64,000 nucleotides of DNA from Streptomyces ruber (GTDB taxonomy: Bacteria > Actinomycetota > Actinomycetes > Streptomycetales > Streptomycetaceae). Positions 17,062 to 26,157 of this stretch are shown here, in pieces. Made by a program: the position numbers and the translations under genes. Below the pieces are notes generated by a model. The model saw nothing but the letters and a program-made list of their open reading frames with translations. It searched no databases and was not told the origin of the DNA. The stretch covers positions 1 to 64,000 of the forward strand of contig NZ_BMQK01000021.1 in assembly GCF_014648075.1 (NCBI RefSeq). Reading direction: 5' to 3'. The number at the start of each line of letters is the position of its first letter. Position 1 is the first letter of the stretch.

Positions 17062-17820
17062 TCAGGCGTGGATGGTGGCTGGGCGCGCGACAGTCAGGCC
17101 GCACCGGTAGGGCTCGTCGAGTGTGCCGTCGGGAAAGAGGCGTGCCAGCGCGGTGCGGTTCGCGCCGAGGAGGTGCTCGCGCTCGGCAAGGTCCATGACC
17201 ACGAAGTGCGAGTGGGTGGCGAGGTTGCCGAGGTGCTCCTCGACGGTGACCCGGCGCGACCACGTGACCTCGCGGGTGGCCACCTCGACCGGGAACGGAG
17301 TGAGCAGGTCGGCGACTGTCGTCGAGAAGCGGTAAGTGAAGGGTGCGAGCCGGACCTCCTCCTCCGCCACCCACGGGACGCGGACGTCGGCCTGGTTCCA
17401 CCACAGGGCCAGTGCGCCGTGCGGGCGCAGCACGCGCAGCGCTTCGGGGACGGAGCGGGCCGGGTCGGTCCAGTGCCAGGCCTGGGCGTAGGTGATCAGG
17501 TCGAAGCTGCCGGCGGCGAAGGGCAGACGGTCCCCCTCCCCGCGCACGAGCGGGATGTCCGGCTCGGCCCGGTGCAACTGTGCGGCCATGCCGGCGCCCG
17601 GCTCCAGGGCGACGACCCGGGCGCCGCGCTCACGCAGCAGCCGGGTGGCTATCCCGGTGCCGGCCCCGCAGTCCAGCACGTCGGCACCGGCCAACGGCAG
17701 GCCGGCGAGTTCCTCCACGGCGTCGAAGAGCGCCGCCGGGTAGTCCGGGCGGGCGGCGGCGTACTGCGTGGCGACGTTGTCGAAGGACAGGGCACGGGGC
17801 GGGTTCGCGTGGGATGCCAT
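17062..17820 (-). CDS. SAM-dependent class I methyltransferase
   Basis: A 252-residue enzyme with the SAM-binding motif I VLDCGAGTGIATRLL near residue 50, motif II VVALEPGAGM, motif III DRLPFAAGSFDLITYAQAWH and post-motif LRPHGALALWWNQ, as in Methyltransf_11 proteins. ATG 17820 (MASHANPPRALSF) is preferred; an earlier in-frame start at 17853 lacks support. Substrate unknown: AQAWHW is typical of small-molecule methyltransferases often annotated UbiE-like. It lies isolated between IS21 and an IS110 remnant, with a 17-bp direct repeat on both sides (16877-16893 and 17848-17864). Confidence 0.85.
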   Translation of the reverse strand: MASHANPPRALSFDNVATQYAAARPDYPAALFDAVEELAGLPLAGADVLDCGAGTGIATRLLRERGARVVALEPGAGMAAQLHRAEPDIPLVRGEGDRLPFAAGSFDLITYAQAWHWTDPARSVPEALRVLRPHGALALWWNQADVRVPWVAEEEVRLAPFTYRFSTTVADLLTPFPVEVATREVTWSRRVTVEEHLGNLATHSHFVVMDLAEREHLLGANRTALARLFPDGTLDEPYRCGLTVARPATIHA

Positions 17821-17862
17821 GCCCGTGATCTTCCCGCACTGCACTGTTCCCACCGCAAGCCC

Positions 17863-18672
17863 TCAAGCGGAAGCTAGCGGCTGGTGCAGCGGGCAACGCG
17901 TGTGGTGGGGCGGCCGGGCCGCTTGGGGCAGGTGATGGTAGACCTCGCGGGCGACGAAGCGTTTCAGGCAGCGGATGATGTCCTTCTTGGACCAGCCCTG
18001 GGCAGTGCGGCGGGTGACGTAGTCGTGGGTCCGCGCGTCGTACTTCATCCGCACCATGACGATGGCGTGCAGGGCCTTGTTGGCCTGCCCGGTCGCCACC
18101 ACGGTGGAGCCGGTGCCGGTCGGTCCGCCCCGAGGATGCGGGAATGGGGGCGACACCGCCCAGCCGCGCGAAGGACGCCTCGGTCCGCAGCCGCTGGGGG
18201 TTGTCGCCCGCGCTGATCAGCAGTTGGCCGGCGGTCTCCGGGCCGATCCCGGGCAGCGCGACGAGCCGCGGCGCGGCCTGGGCGACCAGGGGCTCGATCT
18301 CGGCTTCGGTCTCCTGGATCTCATCGTCGAGTACCTGGTAGCGGCGGGCCAGGCGCCGCAGGGTGGTCCTGGCCGCGTGCGTGGGGTCGGCCGGGTCACC
18401 GGTGGGGCGGGTGCGGGCCAGGGCGTTGATCAGCTTGCCAGTAATCAGGCCCCGGACTTTCTCCCGTAATTCGCTGGGTGCGGTGATGATCAGGGCGCGG
18501 ATCTGGTTGATGGCCTGGGTCCGGGCCTTGATGGCACTGCTGCGGGCGGTGCACAGCACGCGGATGGCCTCGACGATGCCGTCCCGGCTTTTCGGGGGTG
18601 CCGCCGGCACGGCCGGACAGCACGGCGGCTGCGGCGCTGTAGGCGTCCAGGGGGTCGGTCTTGCCGTGAGCG
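17863..18672 (-). pseudogene. IS110-family transposase remnant
   Basis: From about 18672 the minus strand reads HGKTDPLDAYSAAAAVL, then after a frame change RDGIVEAIRVLCTARSSAIK, then LVALPGIGPETAGQLLISAG (the helix-hairpin-helix of the C-terminal Transposase_20 domain) and, after a second shift, ATGQANKALHAIVMVRMKYD and GWSKKDIIRCLKRFVAREVY to the stop at 17863. The N-terminal DEDD catalytic part is absent, cut off at the junction with the IS5 remnant near 18675. Inactive. Confidence 0.85.
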
Positions 18673-18689
18673 TGCCCACGCTCGGCTTC

Positions 18690-19379
18690 GCTCGCGCGGG
18701 GGCGCCCCCATCGCCGCTACGCGCTGGACGGGGTCTTCACCCGGGCCCTGCAACAGATCCAGGCCCGGGCGGACGCCGCCGGCGACATCGACTGGCTGGT
18801 GCAGATCGACTCCACCATCGTCCTCGCCCACCAGCACGCCGTCGCCACGGGCCGAAAAGGGGGATCCTCCGGCCGGACGAACCGGACGATCACGCCCTCG
18901 GCCGATCCCGGGGCGGACCGACCACCAAGATCCACCTCGCCTGCGACGGCCGGGGACGACCGCTGGCCCTCCTGCTCACGGCCGGCCGGCGTCATGACGG
19001 CGTCTGCGCCCGTCCGCTGCTCGAGCGTATCCGGGTGCCGCGTGCGGGGCGGGGCCGGCCGCGCTGCCGCCCGGACCATGTGATCGCGGACAAGGCCTAC
19101 GCCTCCCGCGGGTTCCGCGCCTACCTGCGCAGACGCGGCATCGGCCACACCATTCCGGAGAAGCGGGACCAACAACGCCACCGCCGCAGGAGAGGACGTC
19201 GCGGCGGCAGGCCGCCCGCGTTCGACCGGGAGGTCTACCGCAAGCGCAACATCGTCGAACGCTGCTTCAACCGGCTCAAGGGCTTCCGAGGATTCGCCAC
19301 CAGGTACGACAAGACCGCCACCTCCTACGAAGCAGCGGTCTCTCTCGCCTCGTTCCTGCTCTGGGTAAGATCCGTTTGA
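18690..19379 (+). pseudogene. IS5-family transposase remnant
   Basis: The plus strand carries RYALDGVFTRALQQIQARAD and WLVQIDSTIVLAHQHAVATG (first catalytic Asp) in one frame, then, after a shift near 18880, SRGGPTTKIHLACDGRGRPL, VIADKAYASRGFRAYLRRRG (second Asp) and RNIVERCFNRLKGFRGFATR (Glu) to the TGA at 19379. The N-terminal ~80 residues are missing. It abuts the IS110 remnant head to head, showing at least two successive insertions and a deletion. Confidence 0.85.
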
Positions 19380-20579
19380 AGACGGACCCTAGGTGACACG
19401 GATCTCACAGGTGCGGATCTGCGCGACACTCAGCTGACCACCGAGCAGCTACGCGAAGCAAAGACTCACCGTGGGGCCGCCCTGCCGGAGGGCATGCAAG
19501 ACACGAGCTGACACAATGCAGGAAACGTCATGTCGTGACGTTCCCTGCACTTGCCTCACCCGCCTCGTCGGCAGCTTCCGCTCTAACCTGCCCGGGCATG
19601 CCTGTCTAGATAGTCATCGTGCCGGGAGCTCACCGCTTCGCACGGCGTGCCCTGGGCCGCCGCGCCGCTCACGGCGATGCCTGCGATGAAGACAAACCCG
19701 CCCCGGGCGAGAATCCGGCCGTGACTACCGACCGCCTGCCCACTGGGCACCGGACCGATACCCACCGCGACGTCCCGCACGGAAGACACCGCGCTGCCGC
19801 CCGCGCCATGCGCCCAGCTCGCCGCCGAACGCCTCCCCGTCCAAGCCGTCCCGGCCGCCACCGAACCGGCGCCCACCCGCACGGCCGGACGCCGCACCCT
19901 GGGCGCCGGCCCCGCACCGCCGGACCATGACGGCCGGACCCGAGCCGCCACGCATGCGCACGTTCCGTTTTACTCATGCCTCCATTGGCGCATATGCACC
20001 CATCGCACATATCGACAATCTTCGCCTGCCGGAAATCCCGCCCGCGAACCCGAAGAATGTGGCGCCCGCATTGGACCATCGCTTCGATCTTTTGGTGCGC
20101 GCAGGGACATATCCACGGAACGCCGTAGGAAGTCATCCGGTGCGCAACGGCCGATGACTCCCCGCCATCGGCGCACGCCAGCGCACATCCCGCCGTCTCC
20201 CCCTATTTCTCCGCCCGGCGCACGCGGGTGACACCGGGAAATCCCGGCGCAGGAACCTCAGGCTTCCGCCCCGGGCACCTGCCATCGAGTCTCCGGCCGG
20301 AGAAGGCAGGTTCACATCAGATGCGGTACCAACGCATCAAGGGCCCACTGCACCGGCCCTCGCATATATGAGTACCACCGGCCACGGAACGCCGAACTCA
20401 ATCTGGAAGCTCTGGTTACGCACCCCGTCAATCACACGTGGCCCTGAGAATCAGCGCCTACGGCTGCTCAAGCCTGCAAATTCGGGTACGGCACTGGGGC
20501 CGCAAGACTTGCGGCGGCGTACCGGTGCCTGTCCAGGGCGCACCAGCGCGTCACCCGGCGCCGGGGCGAAGTCGTGCAC
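19380..20579. other. 1.2 kb stretch without a recognised gene
   Basis: Reading frames on both strands are short or Arg/Pro-rich shadows. The segment near 19950-20070 is lower in GC than its surroundings, which may mark transferred or promoter DNA. No hairpin or repeat stood out, and no gene is called. Confidence 0.35.
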
Positions 20580-23500
20580 TCAGGACGGAGCAGCCGGATT
20601 GGCCTCCTGTGGGGCAAGGGCGGCCAGCTGGGCGCAAACCGTGTCGGCGTCGGGGACGCCGAGGTCGGCGTACAGACCCAGGGCGTCCTGCCAGTGGCGG
20701 CGGGCCTGGGGGATGTCTCCTGCGGTGTGGTGGGTGGTGGCGATCCCCGCGTGCGCGCGAGCCTGCTCATAGCGGTCACCGGTCTGGGAAGCCAGGTTCA
20801 GCGCCTCGGTGTGCCAGGTACGGGCCTGCGCCGCCTGGCCGTTCGCTTGCAGCGCTTCGCCCAGGCCGTTGAGCGCCTCGACTTCACAAGGGCGGTAGCC
20901 GGTCTGCCGCGAGAGGTCCAGGGCTCGGCGGTGGTGGTCGGCCGCCTCCTGATGGTGCCCCTGCTGACAGTAGACCAAGCCCAGGAAGGTGAGCCCGTTG
21001 GCCTGGCCGACCCGGTTGCCGGTCTGCCGGGCCAGATCCAGGGACCGACGGTGGTGGTCGGCCGCCTCCTGATAGTGCCCCTGCCGCCAATGGACCAAGC
21101 CCAGGCAAGCCAGCACATGGACCTGGCCATCCCGATTGCCCAGATCCGAGAAGAGGTGCAGGCCCCGGCTGTAGTAGTCGGCCGCTTCTTGATGGTGCCC
21201 CTGTCGCCAATAGACCATGCCCAGGTGGACCAGCGCGTAGGCCTGGCCGGCCCGGTTGCCGAGAAGGACGGAAAGGTCCAGGGACCGACGGTGGTGGTCG
21301 GCCGCCTTTTGGTAAAGTCCCTGCTGCCAGTACACCAAGCCCAAGAAGGTCAGCGCGTAGGCCTCGCCGTCCCGATTCTCGGTCTCTTGGAAGAGGTCCG
21401 TAGCCTGACGGTGGTAATCGACCGCCTGCTGATAGTGCCCCTGCTGCCAGTACACCAAGCCCAGGAAGATCAGTGCATGGGCTTGGCCGTCCCGATTTCC
21501 GGTTCGCCGGAAGAGGTCCGCAGCCTGACGTTCGTGGCCCGCCGCCTGCTGGAATTCGCCCTGCCGCCAGTAGACCAAGCCCAAAAAGGCCAGTGCGTGG
21601 GCCTGGCCGTCCCGGTATCCGGTCTGCCGGGCGAGGTTCAGGGCCCGGCGGTGGTGGTCGGTCGCCTGCTGGAAGTGGCCCTGCCGCCAATAGACCAAGC
21701 CCAAAAAGATCAGCGCGTACGCTTCGCCACTGTGGTCGCCGGTGTGGCGGGCGGCGTCGCAAGCATGACTGTGGATGGTCAGCGCGACGGTGTAGTGCCC
21801 ACCGATGTCTAGGTGACGGAACAGGGTGGCGGCCAGGTCCAGGGCGTGGTGGTGCCAGCCGTGTCGGGCGGCGTGGGCGCAGACGGCAACCAGGTTGGCG
21901 CGTTCGGCGTCGAGCCAGGTCCGCGCGGTATCCGGTGCGTCGACCGGCGGGGCAGGACTGACCGGCGTGAGGTGGAAAAGCCGAGGCCGTTGGTCTATTC
22001 GGTGATGGCCGAGGCTGGTGGTGGCGGTGGTGGCGGTGGTCAGGTAGTGGTCGAACAGGCGGGTCAGGGCGATGTGCCGGTCGCCTTCCGGGTCGGTGGT
22101 GATGGTCAGTTCGGCGGCGTAGGCGTGCAGCAGGTCGTGCATGGTGTAGCGGTCGGGGCCGGTGGGCTGGATGAGGTGGGCGCGAGCCAGTTGGTCGAGA
22201 AGGCGGCGGGCCGTATCAAGGCTGGTGTGGGTGAGGGCGGCGGTCGCGTGGGCATTCCAGTCGGGGCCGGGGTGCAGGGCGAGCATGCGGAAGGCGCGGG
22301 CTGCGTCGGCGGGCAGTCGCTGGTAGGACCAGGAGAACACCGTCCGTACACCGGCGCCGACCTCCTCATCGGCCGCCAGAAGGTCCAGCCGTCGCTGCCG
22401 GTCGGCCAGCTCGGTGGCGAGGGCGGTCAGGCTGTGATGGGGGCGGGCGGCGGCGAGCTCGGCGGCCAGCCGCAGCGCCAGCGGCAGCCGTCGGCACAGC
22501 TCCGCCAAGGTGGCGGTGGCCTGCGGCTCGGCCTCTACCCGGGAGCCGATCAGTCGCCGCAGCAGGGCCTGGGCGTCGTCGACGGGCAGCAGGTCGAGCA
22601 CCAGGCGGTGGGCGCCGTGCAGGGCGACCAGGCCGGGCAGGGCGTCCCGGCTGGTCACCAGGGTGGCGCAGGTGGCGGTGCCGGGTAGCAGGGGACGGAG
22701 TTGCTCGGCCGCGGCGGCGTTGTCCAGTACCACCAGCATTCGCCGCCCGACCAGTTCGCTGCGGTAGCGAGCCGCCCGGTCGTCCACGTCCAGGGGGATG
22801 TCCTGGCCGCGCAGGCCGAGCGCGGTCAGCAGCCGGGCCAGTGCCTCGCCCGCGGTCATCGGCTGCTCGGGGTCGTAGCCGCGCAGGTTCACATACAGCT
22901 GCCCGTCGGGGAAGGCCGGGCGGACCCGGTGGGCCCAGTGCACCGCCAGTGCCGTCTTGCCCACCCCTGGAGTGCCAGAGACCAGGCCGATCACCGCCGT
23001 CGTCGAGGCCTGGTCCGCAACCGTCAACCGGTCCAGCCACGCCATTTGGCGTTCCCGGCCGGTGAACCCGGCCACGTCACCGGGTAAGAGGCACGGCACC
23101 CGCGCCGACCGCGAGTGCCCCGAAGGAGCGCCTTCCGGGGCGAGCGGAGCCAAGGCGGGGTCGGCGGTGAGCACCGCCTGTTCCAAGCTCTGCAGTTCCG
23201 GGCCGGGCTCAATGCCCAGCTGGTCAACCAGCAGTGCCCGAGCCTGCCTGTAGGCCGCCAGGGCCTCGGCCTGCCGCCCCGACCGGTACAGGGCCAGCAT
23301 CTGCTGGGCGCGCAGCCGCTCCCGCAGCGGATGCTCGCGCACCACCCCGGCCAGCTCGGTCACCACCTCCGCGTGCCGGCCCAGCGCCAGATCGGTCTCG
23401 AGGCGTTCTTCCAGCACATCCAGCCGGTGCTCTGCGAGCCGGTCCCGCTCGGCCTCCAGCAGCGGACCGGCCAGGCCCTCGCAGAGCCGGCCCCGCCACA

Positions 23501-23933
23501 ACTCCAGTGCACCGTGCAGCGCCTCAGCCGCCGCGGGCAGGTCCCCGGCAGCCCGGGCCGCCCTCCCCGCCGCGACCTGTGCGGTGAACATCTCCAGATC
23601 GAGTCGGCCGGCCGGCACCGTCAGCATGTATCCGGCCTCGGTCCAGGACAGCAGCCGGGACGGAGCCCGGGCGGGCCGACCTGGCTCGAGCACCCGGCGC
23701 AGCCCGGCGGCATGCCGCTGCAGCAGGTTCACCGCGCGTCCCGGGGCCGTCGTTCCCCATACGGCGTCGATGAGCTTTTCCCGCGATACCGGCTGGTTGG
23801 CGTGCAGCAGCAGTACCGCCAGCACGACCCGTTGCTGCATCGGGCCGATGTTCAGCTCCGCCCCATCACGCCACACCCGCAGCGGGCCGAGCACCGCAAA
23901 GCGCAGCTTCGTGGACGATGTGTGATGGTCCAT
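20580..23933 (-). CDS. SARP-family regulator with NB-ARC ATPase and TPR domains (AfsR type)
   Basis: A 1,117-residue protein. Residues ~10-100 form a winged-helix DNA-binding domain (LRFAVLGPLRVWRDG); ~105-255 the bacterial transcriptional activation domain; ~290-600 an NB-ARC module with Walker A GTPGVGKT (320-327) and LVVLDNAAAAEQLRPLLPG; ~735-1095 nine TPR-like 40-residue units, seven nearly alike. This is the AfsR-like layout, which activates antibiotic gene clusters. ATG 23933 (MDHHTSSTKLRF) is preferred over the longer frame. A strong hairpin lies upstream (24079-24116). Which promoter it controls is unknown; the biosynthetic block 30 kb away is one candidate. Confidence 0.92.
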   Translation of the reverse strand: MDHHTSSTKLRFAVLGPLRVWRDGAELNIGPMQQRVVLAVLLLHANQPVSREKLIDAVWGTTAPGRAVNLLQRHAAGLRRVLEPGRPARAPSRLLSWTEAGYMLTVPAGRLDLEMFTAQVAAGRAARAAGDLPAAAEALHGALELWRGRLCEGLAGPLLEAERDRLAEHRLDVLEERLETDLALGRHAEVVTELAGVVREHPLRERLRAQQMLALYRSGRQAEALAAYRQARALLVDQLGIEPGPELQSLEQAVLTADPALAPLAPEGAPSGHSRSARVPCLLPGDVAGFTGRERQMAWLDRLTVADQASTTAVIGLVSGTPGVGKTALAVHWAHRVRPAFPDGQLYVNLRGYDPEQPMTAGEALARLLTALGLRGQDIPLDVDDRAARYRSELVGRRMLVVLDNAAAAEQLRPLLPGTATCATLVTSRDALPGLVALHGAHRLVLDLLPVDDAQALLRRLIGSRVEAEPQATATLAELCRRLPLALRLAAELAAARPHHSLTALATELADRQRRLDLLAADEEVGAGVRTVFSWSYQRLPADAARAFRMLALHPGPDWNAHATAALTHTSLDTARRLLDQLARAHLIQPTGPDRYTMHDLLHAYAAELTITTDPEGDRHIALTRLFDHYLTTATTATTSLGHHRIDQRPRLFHLTPVSPAPPVDAPDTARTWLDAERANLVAVCAHAARHGWHHHALDLAATLFRHLDIGGHYTVALTIHSHACDAARHTGDHSGEAYALIFLGLVYWRQGHFQQATDHHRRALNLARQTGYRDGQAHALAFLGLVYWRQGEFQQAAGHERQAADLFRRTGNRDGQAHALIFLGLVYWQQGHYQQAVDYHRQATDLFQETENRDGEAYALTFLGLVYWQQGLYQKAADHHRRSLDLSVLLGNRAGQAYALVHLGMVYWRQGHHQEAADYYSRGLHLFSDLGNRDGQVHVLACLGLVHWRQGHYQEAADHHRRSLDLARQTGNRVGQANGLTFLGLVYCQQGHHQEAADHHRRALDLSRQTGYRPCEVEALNGLGEALQANGQAAQARTWHTEALNLASQTGDRYEQARAHAGIATTHHTAGDIPQARRHWQDALGLYADLGVPDADTVCAQLAALAPQEANPAAPS
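20892..21734 (-). repeat. Tandem 120-bp repeats encoding TPR units
   Basis: Seven 120-bp units, each encoding a 40-residue TPR of the form GxAxALxFLGLVYWxQGxxQ followed by QAxDxHRxxxDLxxxTGxRD, with high identity between units; two more diverged units follow towards the C-terminus. The repetition invites unit gain or loss by recombination and can collapse in short-read assemblies. Confidence 0.85.
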
Positions 23934-24078
23934 CACCGACTCCCTACCGGGGGCAGAGCCAACGTAACCCACATGGCGCCGTGCAGACTCCCGTCTGTGG
24001 ACGGCACTTTCCCGCACTCACTGCAAAGGGCGCTGCAACCAGTACTGCAGCGCCCTCCCGCATGGTGGGAATCAATGT

Positions 24079-24116
24079 CACCCGCGGAAGCCGGTCGGGG
24101 CCGGCTTCCGCGGGTG
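24079..24116. terminator. Strong 16-bp hairpin
   Basis: Arms CACCCGCGGAAGCCGG (24079-24094) and CCGGCTTCCGCGGGTG (24101-24116), perfectly paired, loop TCGGGG. It lies between the IS630 end and the regulator gene, so it would stop transcription arriving from the IS and possibly shield the regulator's promoter. Confidence 0.65.
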
Positions 24117-24178
24117 GCCTGTACGGCAAGCGCTGCTCCGACGGGGACGGGGGCCGCCGGAGCAGAGTCTGGTCGTGT

Positions 24179-25185
24179 CTCAGCGGCACTCCAGAATTTC
24201 TGTCGGTAACTGTTCGGGAACCAGGGGCTGGTCCATGGGGCGGCGGTGGTCAGGTGCTGGTCGGGTGAGCGGGGGCGGAAGTAGGCGTGGACCTGTCGTC
24301 TGTGGCCCGGCCAGGTGGTGGCGGTGTTGGCGACGAATGCCTTCAGCGGGGCCCAGAGCCGTCGTGCGGGCTGTAGCTTGCGCCGTACCACAGGTGCACA
24401 CCCGGGGTGGGCGCTCACGAAGGCGCGGACGGTCCGCGCGCGGTGGATGGACTCGTTGTCACACAGCACGACCACCGCCGGGGCGTGCGGGAAGGCCGTG
24501 ACCAGCTCCTGCAGCAGGGCGAGGAAATCGGCCGCGCTGCGGCGGCCGATCCGGTAGTGGAAGGTGCCTGTTTTCACCTGCGCGCCGAGCACCGTGAGCT
24601 GTCATTTCTTGCCCGGGGTGGGGATGTGCGGGCGGTGGGTGGGCAGCGTCCAGCCGGCGCGTATGTGCGGCAGGAGGTGCACATGGGTCTCGTCCGCCAC
24701 CCACACCACCGTGCTGAGCGGCAGCGCTCGCAGCCGGCGGGTGATGGCGGCCACCTTCCCGGCACGTGCCCGGTCACCGCGGGCGATCAGCGCGGGACGG
24801 CGCCACACGGCGACCTGCCGCACCCGCCGGTAGAGCGTGCGGTGGCTGAGGCGCGGCCGGCCCAGGTGGCGGTGGAGCCGGGGCACGGTCCACGGTCCGG
24901 GCCGCTGCAGCAGGGCAGTGATCCGCTCGGTCAGCCGTGCGCTGCCCAGCCGGGGACGCCCCGGCCCGGGCAGGTCGGCCAGGGCGTCCACCCCGCCGGT
25001 GTTGCACCGGCCGATCCATCGCCGGACCGTGGCCGGGTCGCACTCCACCAGCAGAGCAATCTGTGCCGGTGACAGGCCCCGTGTAGGGACAGCAGCACCA
25101 TCACCGCCCGCGTCGCCGACCGCCACGGCCCCCGCAGCAGCCCGCGTAGCTTCTCGCGTTCGGAGTCGGATCCATTGGCGAACAC
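24179..25185 (-). pseudogene. IS630-family transposase, decayed copy
   Basis: An N-terminal HTH part (SEREKLRGLLRGPWRSATRA) is followed by a shift near 25080 into LSPAQIALLVECDPATVRRW and PGPGRPRLGSARLTERITAL; the first DDE Asp is in VVWVADETHVHLLPH. An in-frame TGA near 24600 follows IPTPGKK where relatives have Arg (CGA to TGA is the simplest cause); beyond it, LCDNESIHRAR holds the second Asp and LWAPLKAF is the tail. The normal stop is also lost (GAG in place of TAG at 24179-24181, compared with the copy at 63838). Inactive. Confidence 0.85.
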
Positions 25186-25458
25186 GGTGGGCGGGGCACA
25201 CTGACCACAACCTCGCCGGGTGGGCGGACGTTGCTGACACCTCGATCGAACACCCGGCGAGGGCCATGTCAACATCCACTACCGCGGACCGCCTCAGCGC
25301 CCGTTACGCGCACCTCTTTTGGATACGCGCTCAGCAGTTGCTGGCCGGCGTCCGAGTAGGCAGCCGCCGGGAGCGCTCCGTGCGAGCAACGGGTCGGCCC
25401 GTGGATCGGGACCGCCCGCTCGTGAAGACGCTTTTTCGAGTCGTGATAGGAACGGCGT

Positions 25459-26136
25459 GTGGTCGATGCGCAGATTGACGTGGTGGTCGCGGACGACCAG
25501 GAGCTGGTGCGGGCCGGATTCCGCCTGATCCTGGACGCGCAGCCGGACATCACCGTGGTGGGTGAGGCAGCCGACGGCGTCGAGTGCGTCGCTCTGGCAC
25601 GCCGTTTGAGGCCACAGGTGGTGCTGGCCGACATCCGTATGCCTCGTCTGGACGGACTGGAGGTGACCCGCCGGCTGGCGGGGCCGGATGCGCGTGACCC
25701 GTTCAACGTGGTGGTCATCACGACGTTCGATCAGGACGACTACGTGCGCGACGCGCTGCGCAACGGTGCCTGTGGTTTCCTGCTGAAGGACGCCTCGCCC
25801 GCCCTGCTGGTGGAAGCGGTCCGTGCGGCGGCCCGCGGGGACGCGCTGGTCTCGCCGGCGGTGACCGTGCGGCTGCTGAAGCAGATGGATCACGTGACGC
25901 GCCAGGAGGCGGTCACTGAGTATGCCGGTGCTTTCGCGTTGAGTGAGCGGGAACTGGAGATCGTGCGGTTGGTCGCGGTGGGGCGTACCAACCAGGAGAT
26001 CTGCGGTGACCTGTTCCTGTCCCTGTCGTCGGTCAAGACGTACCTGGGGCGGATCCAGGCCAAGCTCGGCGCTCGTAATCGTGTCGAGGTGGCGGCGTGG
26101 GCGTGGGAGCACGGAGTCGTCCGGCCCCGTCCCTGA
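25459..26136 (+). CDS. NarL/LuxR-type response regulator
   Basis: A 225-residue protein. Receiver domain residues 5-125: acidic pair in VVVADDQELVRAGF, phospho-acceptor Asp in QVVLADIRMP (about residue 56), Thr/Lys switch in VVITTFDQDD and GFLLKDASP. C-terminal GerE helix-turn-helix at ~160-220 (LSERELEIVRLVAVGRTNQE, then LSLSSVKTYLGRIQAKLGAR). It is convergent with the sensor kinase gene at 26158, 21 bases apart, an unusual orientation for partners, but the pairing is still likely. The GTG start at 25459 is weakly supported by ATAGGAA upstream. Probable target: the MMPL exporter. Confidence 0.9.
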   Translation: MVDAQIDVVVADDQELVRAGFRLILDAQPDITVVGEAADGVECVALARRLRPQVVLADIRMPRLDGLEVTRRLAGPDARDPFNVVVITTFDQDDYVRDALRNGACGFLLKDASPALLVEAVRAAARGDALVSPAVTVRLLKQMDHVTRQEAVTEYAGAFALSERELEIVRLVAVGRTNQEICGDLFLSLSSVKTYLGRIQAKLGARNRVEVAAWAWEHGVVRPRP

Positions 26137-26157
26137 ACCGGTCTCGCCGACGGGTGG

